Below, one piece after another: positions 8,061 to 15,871 of a DNA stretch of 44,739 bases (the stretch's first letter is position 1; every line of letters begins with the position of its first letter). The notes below the pieces were generated by a model that saw only the letters and a list, made by a program, of their open reading frames with translations, was not told where the DNA came from and searched no databases. The stretch is from assembly GCA_016125285.1 (NCBI GenBank), contig WGMA01000070.1:1-44739 (forward strand). Reading direction: 5' to 3'. Both the position numbers and the translations under genes were made by a program. The stretch is from Phycisphaera sp. GTDB taxonomy: Bacteria; Planctomycetota; Phycisphaerae; Phycisphaerales; Zrk34.

Positions 8061-9215
8061 ATGAGCAACACACGCTTCGACGTCATCGTCATCGGCGTCG
8101 GCACGATGGGCAGCGCCGCGTGCTGGCGGCTGGCGCATCGCGGCGTGCGTGTGCTCGGCATCGATCGCTACGACGTACCCCACACCCACGGCGCTCACCA
8201 CGGCGGCTCGCGCGTCGTGCGCAAAGCCTACTTCGAGCACCCCGACTACGTGCCCCTGCTGCACGAAGCCTACCGCGGCTGGGACGAACTCGAACGCGAC
8301 AGTGGGCGCACGCTGCTGCACCGCACCGGCGGGCTCTACATGGGTCGGCCCGACAGCGAAGCGATCGCCGGGTCGCTCGAGGCGATGCACACCCATGACC
8401 TCGATCACGAGGAGCTGACGCGCGAGCAGGTGCACGAGCGCTACCCGATGTTCCGGCTGCCGGAGGACTTCGTCGGGCTGATCGAGCCGGTGACGGGGTT
8501 CGTCGAACCGGAGGGCGCGGTCGCGGCGATGTCGGAACTCGCCAGACAGAGCGGCGCGGAGCTGCGTTACGGCGAGCCGGTCACGACGTGGAGCGCGACA
8601 TCCACCGGCGTCACCGTGCAGACGCAGCGCGACACGTATCACGCCGACCGGTTGATCGTCAGCGCGGGCGCGTGGTCGAGCGTGATCGGCAACGCGTGCG
8701 GCAAACTCGGCGTCGATCTCGTTGTCACCCGCCAGGTGTTCGGCTGGGTCACGCCCCGCCGCCCCGAGCTGTTCGCGATCGGCACGCTGCCCGTCTGGCT
8801 CATCGAGACCGGCCGCGGCGGCCAGCACTACGGCATGCCCATGCTGCCCGGGCAGACCAGCCTCAAGATCGCGTTGCACCATCCCGGCACGCCGACCGAC
8901 CCCGACCGCGTCGACCGCACCACGCACCCCGACGACGAGGCGACGTTCCGCTACGTGCTCCGCGATCACATCCCCGACGCCGACGGCCCGATGGTCGACA
9001 TGAAAACCTGCCTCTACACCAACAGCCCCGATAGCCACTTCGTCATCGACCGCCATCCCGACCCCGCGGCGCACGACCGCGTCATCATCGCGTGCGGGTT
9101 CAGCGGCCACGGCTTCAAGTTCGCCCCCGCCGTCGGCCGCGCGCTGGCCGACCTCGCCGCCGACAACCGCACCGATCTGCCGATCGACTTCCTCGGCGTG
9201 TCGCGCTTCAAGTGA
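8061..9215 (+). CDS. solA: FAD-dependent oxidase, monomeric sarcosine oxidase / N-methyltryptophan oxidase type
   Basis: Oxidative demethylation of a secondary amine such as sarcosine or an N-methyl amino acid, with covalent FAD. The N-terminal dinucleotide fold reads VIVIGVGTMGSAACWRLA and ends at GIDRYDVPHTHGAHHGGSR, the typical MSOX/MTOX sequence around the FAD. Near the C-terminus CLYTNSPDSHFVIDRHP holds the cysteine that bonds FAD in this family (the YTxxPDxxF motif), followed by ACGFSGHGFKFAP. The length of 384 fits the usual 370-390. GAAGG directly abuts the ATG, an unusually short spacing. No transporter or one-carbon genes are adjacent, so the true substrate is unknown. The gene symbol is by family resemblance only. 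Confidence 0.88.
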   Translation: MSNTRFDVIVIGVGTMGSAACWRLAHRGVRVLGIDRYDVPHTHGAHHGGSRVVRKAYFEHPDYVPLLHEAYRGWDELERDSGRTLLHRTGGLYMGRPDSEAIAGSLEAMHTHDLDHEELTREQVHERYPMFRLPEDFVGLIEPVTGFVEPEGAVAAMSELARQSGAELRYGEPVTTWSATSTGVTVQTQRDTYHADRLIVSAGAWSSVIGNACGKLGVDLVVTRQVFGWVTPRRPELFAIGTLPVWLIETGRGGQHYGMPMLPGQTSLKIALHHPGTPTDPDRVDRTTHPDDEATFRYVLRDHIPDADGPMVDMKTCLYTNSPDSHFVIDRHPDPAAHDRVIIACGFSGHGFKFAPAVGRALADLAADNRTDLPIDFLGVSRFK

Positions 9216-9302
9216 CGCGACGCGAAAAATCAGGGAATCTCCCGCGGATACCGCGATCGCAACACTTAAAATGGAGGTAGACAGTGGCGAAAGGAGCTTG
9301 CC

Positions 9303-9707
9303 ATGATCTGCCCCAAATGCAACGCCCAGATGGAAACCGTGACCTACGACGGGCTCGAGGTTCAGCGCTGCACGAGTTGCCAGGGCCTGTGGTTCGACGT
9401 GCTCGAGAAGGAGCGCCTCGCGGCGATGGAGGGCTCGGAGGCGATCGACACCGGCGACCCGAAGGTCGGCAGGTTCACGCACGACATCGAGGCGACGAAG
9501 TGCCCGCGCTGCGACGGGAAGATGATCCGCATGGTCGACCCGGCACAGCACCACATCTGGTTCGACTCGTGCTACTCGTGCGGCGGCGTGTTCTTCGACG
9601 CCGGGGAGTTCACCGACTACAAGCACCACGACTGGATCGGTCGCCTCAAGGACCTGTTCACGCCGGAGCAGCGCGAAGAGGAAGAACCGCCGCACCCCGA
9701 ATCGTGA
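9303..9707 (+). CDS. Zinc-ribbon protein of the TFIIB-type (zf-TFIIB) family
   Basis: There are two zinc-ribbon modules in tandem: CPKCNAQM with CTSCQGLWFD in residues 3-32, then CPRCDGKM with CYSCGGVFFDAGEF in residues 61-94. The C-terminal GLWFD/GVFFDAGE(F/L) signature is typical of zf-TFIIB-family proteins of unknown function, common in planctomycetes. A strong AAAGGAG lies eight bases before the ATG. The C-terminus is acidic. It converges on the following lipoprotein gene with only 7 bp between stops. It is probably cytosolic and binds zinc. No partner can be deduced from the neighbours. Confidence 0.85.
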   Translation: MICPKCNAQMETVTYDGLEVQRCTSCQGLWFDVLEKERLAAMEGSEAIDTGDPKVGRFTHDIEATKCPRCDGKMIRMVDPAQHHIWFDSCYSCGGVFFDAGEFTDYKHHDWIGRLKDLFTPEQREEEEPPHPES

Positions 9708-9714
9708 TCACACG

Positions 9715-10251
9715 TCACTTCTTCTGCACACCGCCGCCCGACCGCTCGATCTTCTCTTCGATCGCCTTGTCGACCTTGCCGTAGCGGATGTCGCCCTGCA
9801 TCTTGAACAGCGCCTTGTCGAGGTGGTCCAAGCCGGCGAGCTTGTCCTTGGCGGTGTTGTACCGCGCGGTGCGTCCGCCGGCGGTCAGCTCGACCTCGTA
9901 GACCTTGTCGCCCTTCGGGAACAGGTCGCCCTTGCCGTCGAGCAGGCCGTAGCGGTCGATGATCTGCCACAGGTAGCGCAGCTGATCGTCCTTGAGCCTG
10001 CCGACGTCCTCCGCCTGACGCAGGTTCGCGTCGCGTCCCCCGGCGTACTGCAGCGTGCCGTTGCGCTCGACGATGTAGTACACGTAGCGCTGCTCGCCGG
10101 GCGTCGAGACGAACAGCGAGATCTTCAGCGGCTGCGGGTAGCCGGCGTCGGCCTCACGCACCTGCTCGCCGGTCGCGCAGCCGCACACGAGCAGCGCGAG
10201 CGTGACGAGCGTGCATGTCGCGGCGAGGTTGAGAATCATCCGTCGTGTCAT
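9715..10251 (-). CDS. Lipoprotein, hypothetical
   Basis: The ATG at 10251 is preferred over an upstream frame extension because AGGAGG lies ten bases before it and the sequence then begins MTRRM, a hydrophobic run and the lipobox LLVCGC (cysteine at about residue 25). The mature part of about 155 residues is unassigned. It has a beta-rich start (LKISLFVSTPGEQRYVYYIVERNGTLQYAGG), then a helical part with KDDQLRYLWQIIDRYGLL, and ends in a charged helix. This resembles small lipoproteins that respond to protein sequestration but has no diagnostic motif. It is likely anchored to an envelope membrane. Confidence 0.75.
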   Translation of the reverse strand: MTRRMILNLAATCTLVTLALLVCGCATGEQVREADAGYPQPLKISLFVSTPGEQRYVYYIVERNGTLQYAGGRDANLRQAEDVGRLKDDQLRYLWQIIDRYGLLDGKGDLFPKGDKVYEVELTAGGRTARYNTAKDKLAGLDHLDKALFKMQGDIRYGKVDKAIEEKIERSGGGVQKK

Positions 10252-10568
10252 GTTCGTTGCGCCTCCTGCCCAGGGTACCGTTCGGATTCTACCGCAGAGA
10301 ACGCGGCGAGCGCAGCGAGGCGGTGAAGGTGTTGGCAAAGTCCCTTCACGATGACGGGTCGTGCGCGAAGGCGCGTCCCGGCAACGTCGCCACCGCCGAC
10401 GGCCGGCGCCACGCGCTTGGGCACGTCATCGGACGCTCGGAACGGCCCGCAACCGGGCAAACCTGATCCGCACGACGCGGCAACTGCTGGTTGGGACCGG
10501 AGCGGGTGTTAGAATCGACCATCGAACGCCCGGCGGCACCGCCGGGCGGAGGCCTATGGGGACTGACG
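10252..10568. other. Divergent intergenic region
   Basis: This region separates the lipoprotein and the sulfatase, which are transcribed outward, so it must hold both promoters. It contains GGCGAGCGCAGCGAGGCGG (10,307-10,325), a motif that recurs in the CTGGATG repeat elements. I see no clear -35/-10 pair or further gene. Confidence 0.4.
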
Positions 10569-12080
10569 ATGCACATGAGAGTCATCCTGGCGTGTCTGGG
10601 TGCAGCGCTGTTCCTGATCATCGGTCCGGCGCGACTGAGCGCCGCGGATCGCGTTTCGCCCAACGTGTTGTTCATCGCGGTGGACGACCTGCGCTGCGAC
10701 CTGAACTGCTACGGTGTGAAATACGTGCACTCGCCGCACATCGACCGGTTCGCGTCTTCAGCGGTGACGTTCACGCGCGCCTACGTGCAGGTCGCGGTAT
10801 GCAACCCCTCGCGCGTGAGCGTGATGACGGGGCTGCGGCCGGACACGACGAAGGTGTGGGACCTGGCGACGGAGTTCCGCACGACGGCTCCGAACGCCGT
10901 GACGATCCCGCAGCACTTCCGCGCGCACGGGTACTACGCGGTGTCGTTCGGCAAGGTGTTCCACAACCCCTGGCCGGACAACGTGTCGTGGAGCGAGCCG
11001 CACCGCTGGCCAGAAGGCGCGGAGCTGTGGTCGCGTGAGGCGAAGCAGCGTCTCTCGGCGTTCCGCGAGAAGATGCGTGCCGATGGCAGGCCCCAGGCGG
11101 CGATCGACCGCGTGCGCGCGGCGGCGACTGAGATCATCGACATCCCCGACAATCGGCACATCGACGGCGCGATCGCGGACCAGGCGATCGAGGCGATGGC
11201 GCGGCTCGTGAAGCGCGACGAACCGTTCTTCCTGGCGGTAGGCTTCATGCGCCCGCACCTGCCGTTCGTCGTGCCGCGCAAGTACTGGGAGCTGTACGAC
11301 CGCAACGCCTTGCCCCTGGCGTCCAACCCCTACTTCCCGAAGGACATGCCGGGCGTGGCGTTCGGCGATCGCTCCCGCGGCGGGCTGTACGAGTTGACCG
11401 ACTACATGGACTACGTCGATGCGCCGTCGCCGTTCGACGCGCCGCTGTCCGAAGCGCAGCAGCGCGCGTTGCGTCACGGGTACTACGCGTCGGTGTCGTT
11501 CACCGACGCGCAGGTCGGTCGCGTCCTCGACGAACTCGACCGGCTGAAGCTGACGGACAGCACGGTGGTGGTGCTGTGGAGCGATCACGGCTGGAAGCTC
11601 GGCGAGCACAACGGGTGGTGCAAGCAGACGAACTTCGAGGTCGACACGCGTGCGCCGCTCATCATCCGCCAGCCACACGCGGCGTTGAACGGCAAGCCGT
11701 GCGACGCCATCGTTGAGTTCGTCGACATCTACCCGACGCTGTGCGAACTGGCGGGCCTGCCGATCCCCGCGGCGCTCGAAGGCAAGAGCCTCGCGCCCCT
11801 GCTGCGGGGCGCGCCCGCGCCGAAAGACAGCGTCGCATTCAGCCAGTTCGAGCGCGTGCATGAGAAGAAGCAATACATGGGTTACGCGATGCGGACGGAT
11901 CGGTATCGCTATGTCGAATGGCTCGATCGCTCGACCTGCGCGGTGGCGTTCCGTGAGCTGTACGACCACCGATCTGATCCCGACGAGAACGTAAACATCG
12001 CCGTCGCGCCGGAGAACGCGCCGCTGCTGGAATCGCTCAGCGCTCACATGTGGAAGGCGTTGCCGCGTCCCCTGCCGTGA
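10569..12080 (+). CDS. Exported sulfatase, iduronate-2-sulfatase type
   Basis: A type I sulfatase that hydrolyses sulfate esters, probably of sulfated polysaccharides. The start at 10569 gives an immediate signal peptide (MHMRVILACLGAALFLIIGP, cleavage near LSAA). The metal-binding start is NVLFIAVDDLR. The formylglycine site is CNPSRVSVMTGLRPDTT at about residue 78 (C-x-P-S-R). The second metal and catalytic region is VVLWSDHGWKLGEH (about residue 340). VCNPSR, GLRPDTT and VGFMRPHLPF match the iduronate-2-sulfatase-like group that planctomycetes have in many copies. Length is normal. It needs a formylglycine-generating enzyme, which is not in this window. No carbohydrate-degrading neighbours are present, so the substrate is open. 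Its stop is 1 bp from that of the convergent membrane protein. Confidence 0.9.
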   Translation: MHMRVILACLGAALFLIIGPARLSAADRVSPNVLFIAVDDLRCDLNCYGVKYVHSPHIDRFASSAVTFTRAYVQVAVCNPSRVSVMTGLRPDTTKVWDLATEFRTTAPNAVTIPQHFRAHGYYAVSFGKVFHNPWPDNVSWSEPHRWPEGAELWSREAKQRLSAFREKMRADGRPQAAIDRVRAAATEIIDIPDNRHIDGAIADQAIEAMARLVKRDEPFFLAVGFMRPHLPFVVPRKYWELYDRNALPLASNPYFPKDMPGVAFGDRSRGGLYELTDYMDYVDAPSPFDAPLSEAQQRALRHGYYASVSFTDAQVGRVLDELDRLKLTDSTVVVLWSDHGWKLGEHNGWCKQTNFEVDTRAPLIIRQPHAALNGKPCDAIVEFVDIYPTLCELAGLPIPAALEGKSLAPLLRGAPAPKDSVAFSQFERVHEKKQYMGYAMRTDRYRYVEWLDRSTCAVAFRELYDHRSDPDENVNIAVAPENAPLLESLSAHMWKALPRPLP

Positions 12081-12081
12081 A

Positions 12082-12627
12082 TCAGACGCTGGCGTCCGCG
12101 TCGCGCTGCTGGGCGAGTGTCGTGACCGGCTGGCCGAGGCGCGGCTTGTGGCGGCCGAGGTAGATCAGCGTCAGCGTGACGACGATCGCCACCGCGAGGC
12201 CGAGCTGAACGCTGTGCAGACGCTCGATCTCGCCGTCGCCGATGTTGATCTTGTCGGCGTTGGCGCGGATGCGTCCGACGACGCCGCTGACCCACAGGTG
12301 CAGCGCGGGCACGCTCACGACGGCGATCGCGACCTTCAGCTTCACCCACCGCATCCGCCACAACACGCCGCCGTGCATCCGCGACAGGACGATGCCGCAG
12401 ACGACCGCCAGCAGCAGGCCGGGCACCGCGGCGAACAGGAAGATCGCCCGCAGCGTGTCGGCCATCTGCGTCCACTGATCCGCCGTCCGCGGCTCGACCG
12501 CGAGCGTGATCGCCAGCGCCGCCGTCAGACCGCCGAAGTACGCCGCGACGCCGATCACCTTCGCGATCAGCCAGTACGGCCGCGCCCCGCGACCGCCCTT
12601 GCGTCCGTGTACGTTCGTAACTGCCAT
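12082..12627 (-). CDS. Integral membrane protein with about four helices, hypothetical
   Basis: The ATG at 12627 excludes an upstream part that only translates the CTGGATG repeat. The 181 residues begin with a short basic tail (HGRKGGRGARPYW). Four hydrophobic segments follow: VIGVAAYFGGLTAALAITLAV, AIFLFAAVPGLLLAVVCGIVL, LKVAIAVVSVPALHLWVSGVV and LGLAVAIVVTLTLIYLG. The layout and the HLWVSG segment resemble the DUF2269/CopD-like group of small inner-membrane proteins, but no metal-binding motif is clear. It probably sits in the cytoplasmic membrane. Confidence 0.65.
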   Translation of the reverse strand: MAVTNVHGRKGGRGARPYWLIAKVIGVAAYFGGLTAALAITLAVEPRTADQWTQMADTLRAIFLFAAVPGLLLAVVCGIVLSRMHGGVLWRMRWVKLKVAIAVVSVPALHLWVSGVVGRIRANADKINIGDGEIERLHSVQLGLAVAIVVTLTLIYLGRHKPRLGQPVTTLAQQRDADASV

Positions 12628-12676
12628 GCCGCGTAGTGTAGCAGCCGCTTGCGGCTTGGCAGCGACGGATACCCGA

Positions 12677-12825
12677 CGCTGGATGCCGGATGCTGGACGC
12701 TGGATGCTGGATGCTGGATGCTGGATGCTGGATGCTGGATGCTGGATGCGATCAGCGTACACGTCGCCCCTATCCAGCATCGCGAGCGCAGCGAGCCATC
12801 CAGCAACCAGCATCGGGAGCAAAGC
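12677..12825. repeat. CTGGATG heptad repeat element, copy 2
   Basis: About nine units of CTGGATG (some degenerate: CCGGATG, CTGGACG) run from 12,677 to 12,748. Inverted arms follow (TATCCAGCATCGCGAGCGCAG, GCCATCCAGCAACCAGCATCGGGAGC). This is the longest copy. It separates the membrane protein from pheT, and it is translated into spurious MLDAG- or SIQHP-type frames on either side if starts are misplaced. Confidence 0.88.
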
Positions 12826-12902
12826 GACCCTGCCGCTTGTCCCGTCAACGCCCGGCACTTAACCTGTGCTCTTTTCGCTCCCGATCATCCGACGGAGATG
12901 CC

Positions 12903-15002
12903 ATGGCGACCAGCCTCAACTGGCTCAACAGTTACCTCGACCGACCGACCGACCGCGACGAGGCCGAGCAGGTGCTCACCGACGTGGGTTTCCCATTCGA
13001 CGGCGCCGAGGAACTCCATATCGTCTGCAACTCCCCCGGCAGATCGACGGAGGTACACGACTGGCAGCTCGACGTCGAGGTCACGTCGAACCGGCCCGAC
13101 TGCCTCTGCCACACCGGCCTCGCCCGCGAGTTGGCCGCACGCACCGGTCGCGCGTTCACCGCGCCGTCGCTCGACCTGCCCGCCGCCGTCGGCCCGGCCG
13201 TCGACACGCTGACCCGTGTCACCATCGACCCCGCCGCCGCCGACGCCTGCACGCTGTACACCGCACGCGTGATCCGCGGCGTGACCATCAAGCCGTCGCC
13301 CGACTGGCTCATGCAGCGCATCACCGCGATCGGTCTCCGCCCGGTTAACAACGTCGTCGACATCACCAACTTCGTCCTGCACGAGATGGGCCAGCCGCTG
13401 CACGCGTTCGACATGAACCTGCTGGCGGAGAAGCGCATCGTCGTCCGCCGCGCGACCGCCGGCGAAGCGTTCACCGCGATCGACGGCACGAAGCACAAGC
13501 TGCGTAGCGACATGCTCGTCATCGCCGACGCCGCGAAGCCCGTCGCCATCGCCGGGATCATGGGTGGCATGGACAGCGAAGTGGGCGACGCGACGACCGA
13601 CATCCTGCTCGAGTCCGCGTGGTTCGAGCCGCTGAACATCCGCACGACCAGCCGGGCGCTGAAGCTGTCGAGCGACTCGTCGCACCGCTTCGAGCGCGGC
13701 GTCGATCCGCACGGCATCGAGCGCGCCAGCCGGCGCGCCGCGGCGTTGATCGTCGAACTGGCCGGCGGTGAGTTGGCCGAGGGCGTGGTCGTCGCGGGAT
13801 CGACTCCGCCGGCGACGAACCTCGTGTCGATGCGCCCCGACCGCTGCCGCAAGCTGATCGGCATCGACATGCCCGTCGAGCACATGGTCGAACACCTGGC
13901 CGCGCTGGGGCTTGCGCCCGACTGGGAGCCCGAGGCCGACGAGATCACGTGCACCATCCCGTCGCACCGCGCCGCGGACCTGCGCCGCGAGGTCGACCTG
14001 ATCGAAGAGATCGCCCGGCTGCACGGCTACGACCACGTCGGCTTCGAGCCGAAGATGCGCATCACCGCACGTCGCCCGCAGCCGCAGGTGTTGGCCCGGC
14101 TGGAGGTTGGGCGGACGCTCGTCGCGCACGGGTATCACGAGACGATCACGTTCAGCTTCCTGTCGCCGGCGCACGCCGCGCCGTTCGACGCGGGGTGGCA
14201 GCTCGCGCGCGTCGACGAAGAAAAGAAGAAGGCCGAGCCCGCGCTGCGGCCGAGCCTGCTGCCGAGCCTGCTGGCGTGTCGCAAGTCGAACCAGGACGCG
14301 GGCAACCACAACGTGCGACTGTTCGAGGTGGCGCAGGTGTTCGGCAAGACCGACGCCGGGTTCGTCGACACGACACGCCTCGCGCTGCTGGCCGACTGTC
14401 CGGCGGGCGGCGCTGACGCGAAGTCGCATGCGCTGCGCGACCTCCGCGGGACGCTCACCGAGTTGCTCGAGTCGATGGGGCTCGCCGGGAGCGTCACGTT
14501 CACCGCGGTGGACAACCCCCCGGCGTGGGCCGACGCCGCGGCGCGCATGGTCACGACCACGGAGGCCGGCGACACCGTGGTCGGAACGTACGGCGTGGCC
14601 AGCGCTTCGGTGCTCAAGCTGTTCGACCTGCAGACGCCGGTCGTCCTCGCCGAACTCGACTACGCCGCACTAACCGCCGCATACCCGCCGGTCGCCCGCG
14701 TGTCGGAGCTGCCGAAGTTCCCCGCGATCGAGCGTGACCTGTCGATCGTCGTCGACGAGGCCACGCCGTGGTCGGCCATCGAGGCGATCGTCGCCGACGT
14801 GTCGCCGCAGCGGATGGAGACGCTGGAGTACGTCACGACGTACCGCGGCAAGCCGATCGCCAAGGGCCGCAAGTCGGTGACGCTGCGGATGACGTTCCGC
14901 GATCCCGAGCGTACGCTCCAGCACGACGAGGTCACCGCCCGCGTCGACCCCGTCGTCGCCCGCTTCGTGTCGGACCTCAACGCCGAGTTGCGGGCGAACT
15001 GA
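12903..15002 (+). CDS. pheT: Phenylalanyl-tRNA synthetase beta subunit, lacking the EMAP domain
   Basis: Beta chain of the alpha2-beta2 enzyme that charges tRNA-Phe; it holds the editing site and tRNA contacts. ATG at 12903 follows GGAG by six bases. Domain order: a short N-terminal piece (LNWLNSYL), B1 (VTSNRPDCL, residue 60 onward), B3/B4 editing region (PVNNVVDITNFVLHEMGQPLHAFD, then GIMGG, about residues 145-220), B5 (about 300-370), the catalytic-like core, and a complete C-terminal anticodon-binding FDX-ACB domain (FPAIERDLSIVVDE to the end). The EMAP/OB-type tRNA-binding domain normally inserted at about residues 40-150 is missing: the sequence runs from GFPFDGAEEL directly to DVEVTSNRPD. 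The protein is therefore about 700 residues against about 795. No pheS is adjacent. Confidence 0.95.
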   Translation: MATSLNWLNSYLDRPTDRDEAEQVLTDVGFPFDGAEELHIVCNSPGRSTEVHDWQLDVEVTSNRPDCLCHTGLARELAARTGRAFTAPSLDLPAAVGPAVDTLTRVTIDPAAADACTLYTARVIRGVTIKPSPDWLMQRITAIGLRPVNNVVDITNFVLHEMGQPLHAFDMNLLAEKRIVVRRATAGEAFTAIDGTKHKLRSDMLVIADAAKPVAIAGIMGGMDSEVGDATTDILLESAWFEPLNIRTTSRALKLSSDSSHRFERGVDPHGIERASRRAAALIVELAGGELAEGVVVAGSTPPATNLVSMRPDRCRKLIGIDMPVEHMVEHLAALGLAPDWEPEADEITCTIPSHRAADLRREVDLIEEIARLHGYDHVGFEPKMRITARRPQPQVLARLEVGRTLVAHGYHETITFSFLSPAHAAPFDAGWQLARVDEEKKKAEPALRPSLLPSLLACRKSNQDAGNHNVRLFEVAQVFGKTDAGFVDTTRLALLADCPAGGADAKSHALRDLRGTLTELLESMGLAGSVTFTAVDNPPAWADAAARMVTTTEAGDTVVGTYGVASASVLKLFDLQTPVVLAELDYAALTAAYPPVARVSELPKFPAIERDLSIVVDEATPWSAIEAIVADVSPQRMETLEYVTTYRGKPIAKGRKSVTLRMTFRDPERTLQHDEVTARVDPVVARFVSDLNAELRAN

Positions 15003-15305
15003 CGCAAAAGCTCAGCCTCTTTTTTGCGCCGCCCGCGCCCACCGCGGCGACGACTCCGCGAAATCGCCGAGACGCGTGATATCAGGCACTTACGTCGTCA
15101 CGGCGGGATATGTGTCGATGTAAGTCGTTATTTTGCGTGAAAAACACGGGGCGCAGACGGGGCGCCAATGGGGCGCGCATGGGACATTTGAGGGCGCGAA
15201 CGGGTCAAAAACGCACGATTGACGTGCCTCAACGGGACGCAAAACAGGCGAAAAAGCCACTCGTTTCTGACGGATTTGCTCAGTCGATTTTGGCGCGCCG
15301 CGGCG
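15003..15305. other. Intergenic DNA, 300 bp
   Basis: No reading frame with coding character. There are three irregularly spaced GGGGCGC motifs between 15,149 and 15,181 and a related GTCGATGTAAGTCG / TTACGTCGTCACG pair around 15,090-15,130. This might be a regulatory region or decayed DNA. I cannot assign it. Confidence 0.35.
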
Positions 15306-15596
15306 TCAGTTGAACGCCGCCCACCGCCCCGCGACTTTCGGGTATTCGCGTTCGGCATGGGCCACGGCCGCGTCGTAGTTTTTGCACCACGTGTCGCGCA
15401 CGCGGTCCCAGTTGGCGGTGCAGTACAGCAGGTAGACGCCGTTGGCTTCGCCGAGGCGGCAGATCGCCAGGCGCGTGGCCGGGCCGGTCATCCCGCCGGC
15501 GTACTGCTCCGCGGCGCCCGCCGTCTCCGCGGCGGCGTCGATCGTCACCCAGGCGACGACGCGGTAGTGGCCGATGTGTGCGGGGCAGGTGGGCAT
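15306..15596 (-). CDS. Small hypothetical protein
   Basis: A 96-residue soluble protein that I do not recognise. The start at 15596 (MPTCPAHIGHYRVVAWVTIDAA) is chosen as the shortest frame beginning at the first conserved-looking strand. An in-frame ATG at 15608 is an alternative. The composition (alanine, tyrosine and tryptophan with CTANWDRVRDTWCKNYD) suggests a compact alpha/beta fold. Stop and codon use are consistent with a real gene. It is isolated on the minus strand between pheT and the PQQ-propeller gene. Confidence 0.5.
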   Translation of the reverse strand: MPTCPAHIGHYRVVAWVTIDAAAETAGAAEQYAGGMTGPATRLAICRLGEANGVYLLYCTANWDRVRDTWCKNYDAAVAHAEREYPKVAGRWAAFN

Positions 15597-15714
15597 GACT
15601 CTCACCATACCGAGGCGCGTGGGCGACTGGCAATGTGAGAATCGCAGCACCGGCGGGCAAACCGCCAGTGGCGCAAGGGTGCGGACAGCATCCGATCTGC
15701 ATGACGCTGAAAGC

Positions 15715-15810
15715 TTGTTGCGCCCTTACAGGGCTCGCCGCGCGGGGTGACTCACAACCCAGGGCGTTGCCCTGGGCTACGTTGTTTGACGCGTTCGGCG
15801 TCATGAAACC
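15715..15810. repeat. Intergenic hairpin repeat with CCCAGGGC-GTT-GCCCTGGG
   Basis: An 8-bp perfect stem with three-base loop (15,758-15,776) sits in a longer conserved-looking context: TGCGCCCTTACAGGGCT on the left and GGGCTACGTTGTTTGACGCG on the right. The GGGCTAY after the hairpin is shared with the element near 19,823 and with the window's left edge. I know similar sequences as common intergenic repeats of planctomycete genomes. Confidence 0.6.
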
Positions 15811-15871
15811 CGGACGCACAAAGTCCTGCTCTGATAAAACAACTCGGTCGCAACGTCGCCTGCATGCGTCG

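Noticed and set aside
7494-9695. Long minus-strand frame over the sarcosine oxidase-type and zinc-ribbon genes
   Set aside because: Antisense shadow of recognised plus-strand genes, no motifs.
12690-12902. Upstream extension of pheT starting with MLDAG repeats
   Set aside because: It only translates the CTGGATG heptad array; the ATG at 12903 has a ribosome site and the family's first residues.
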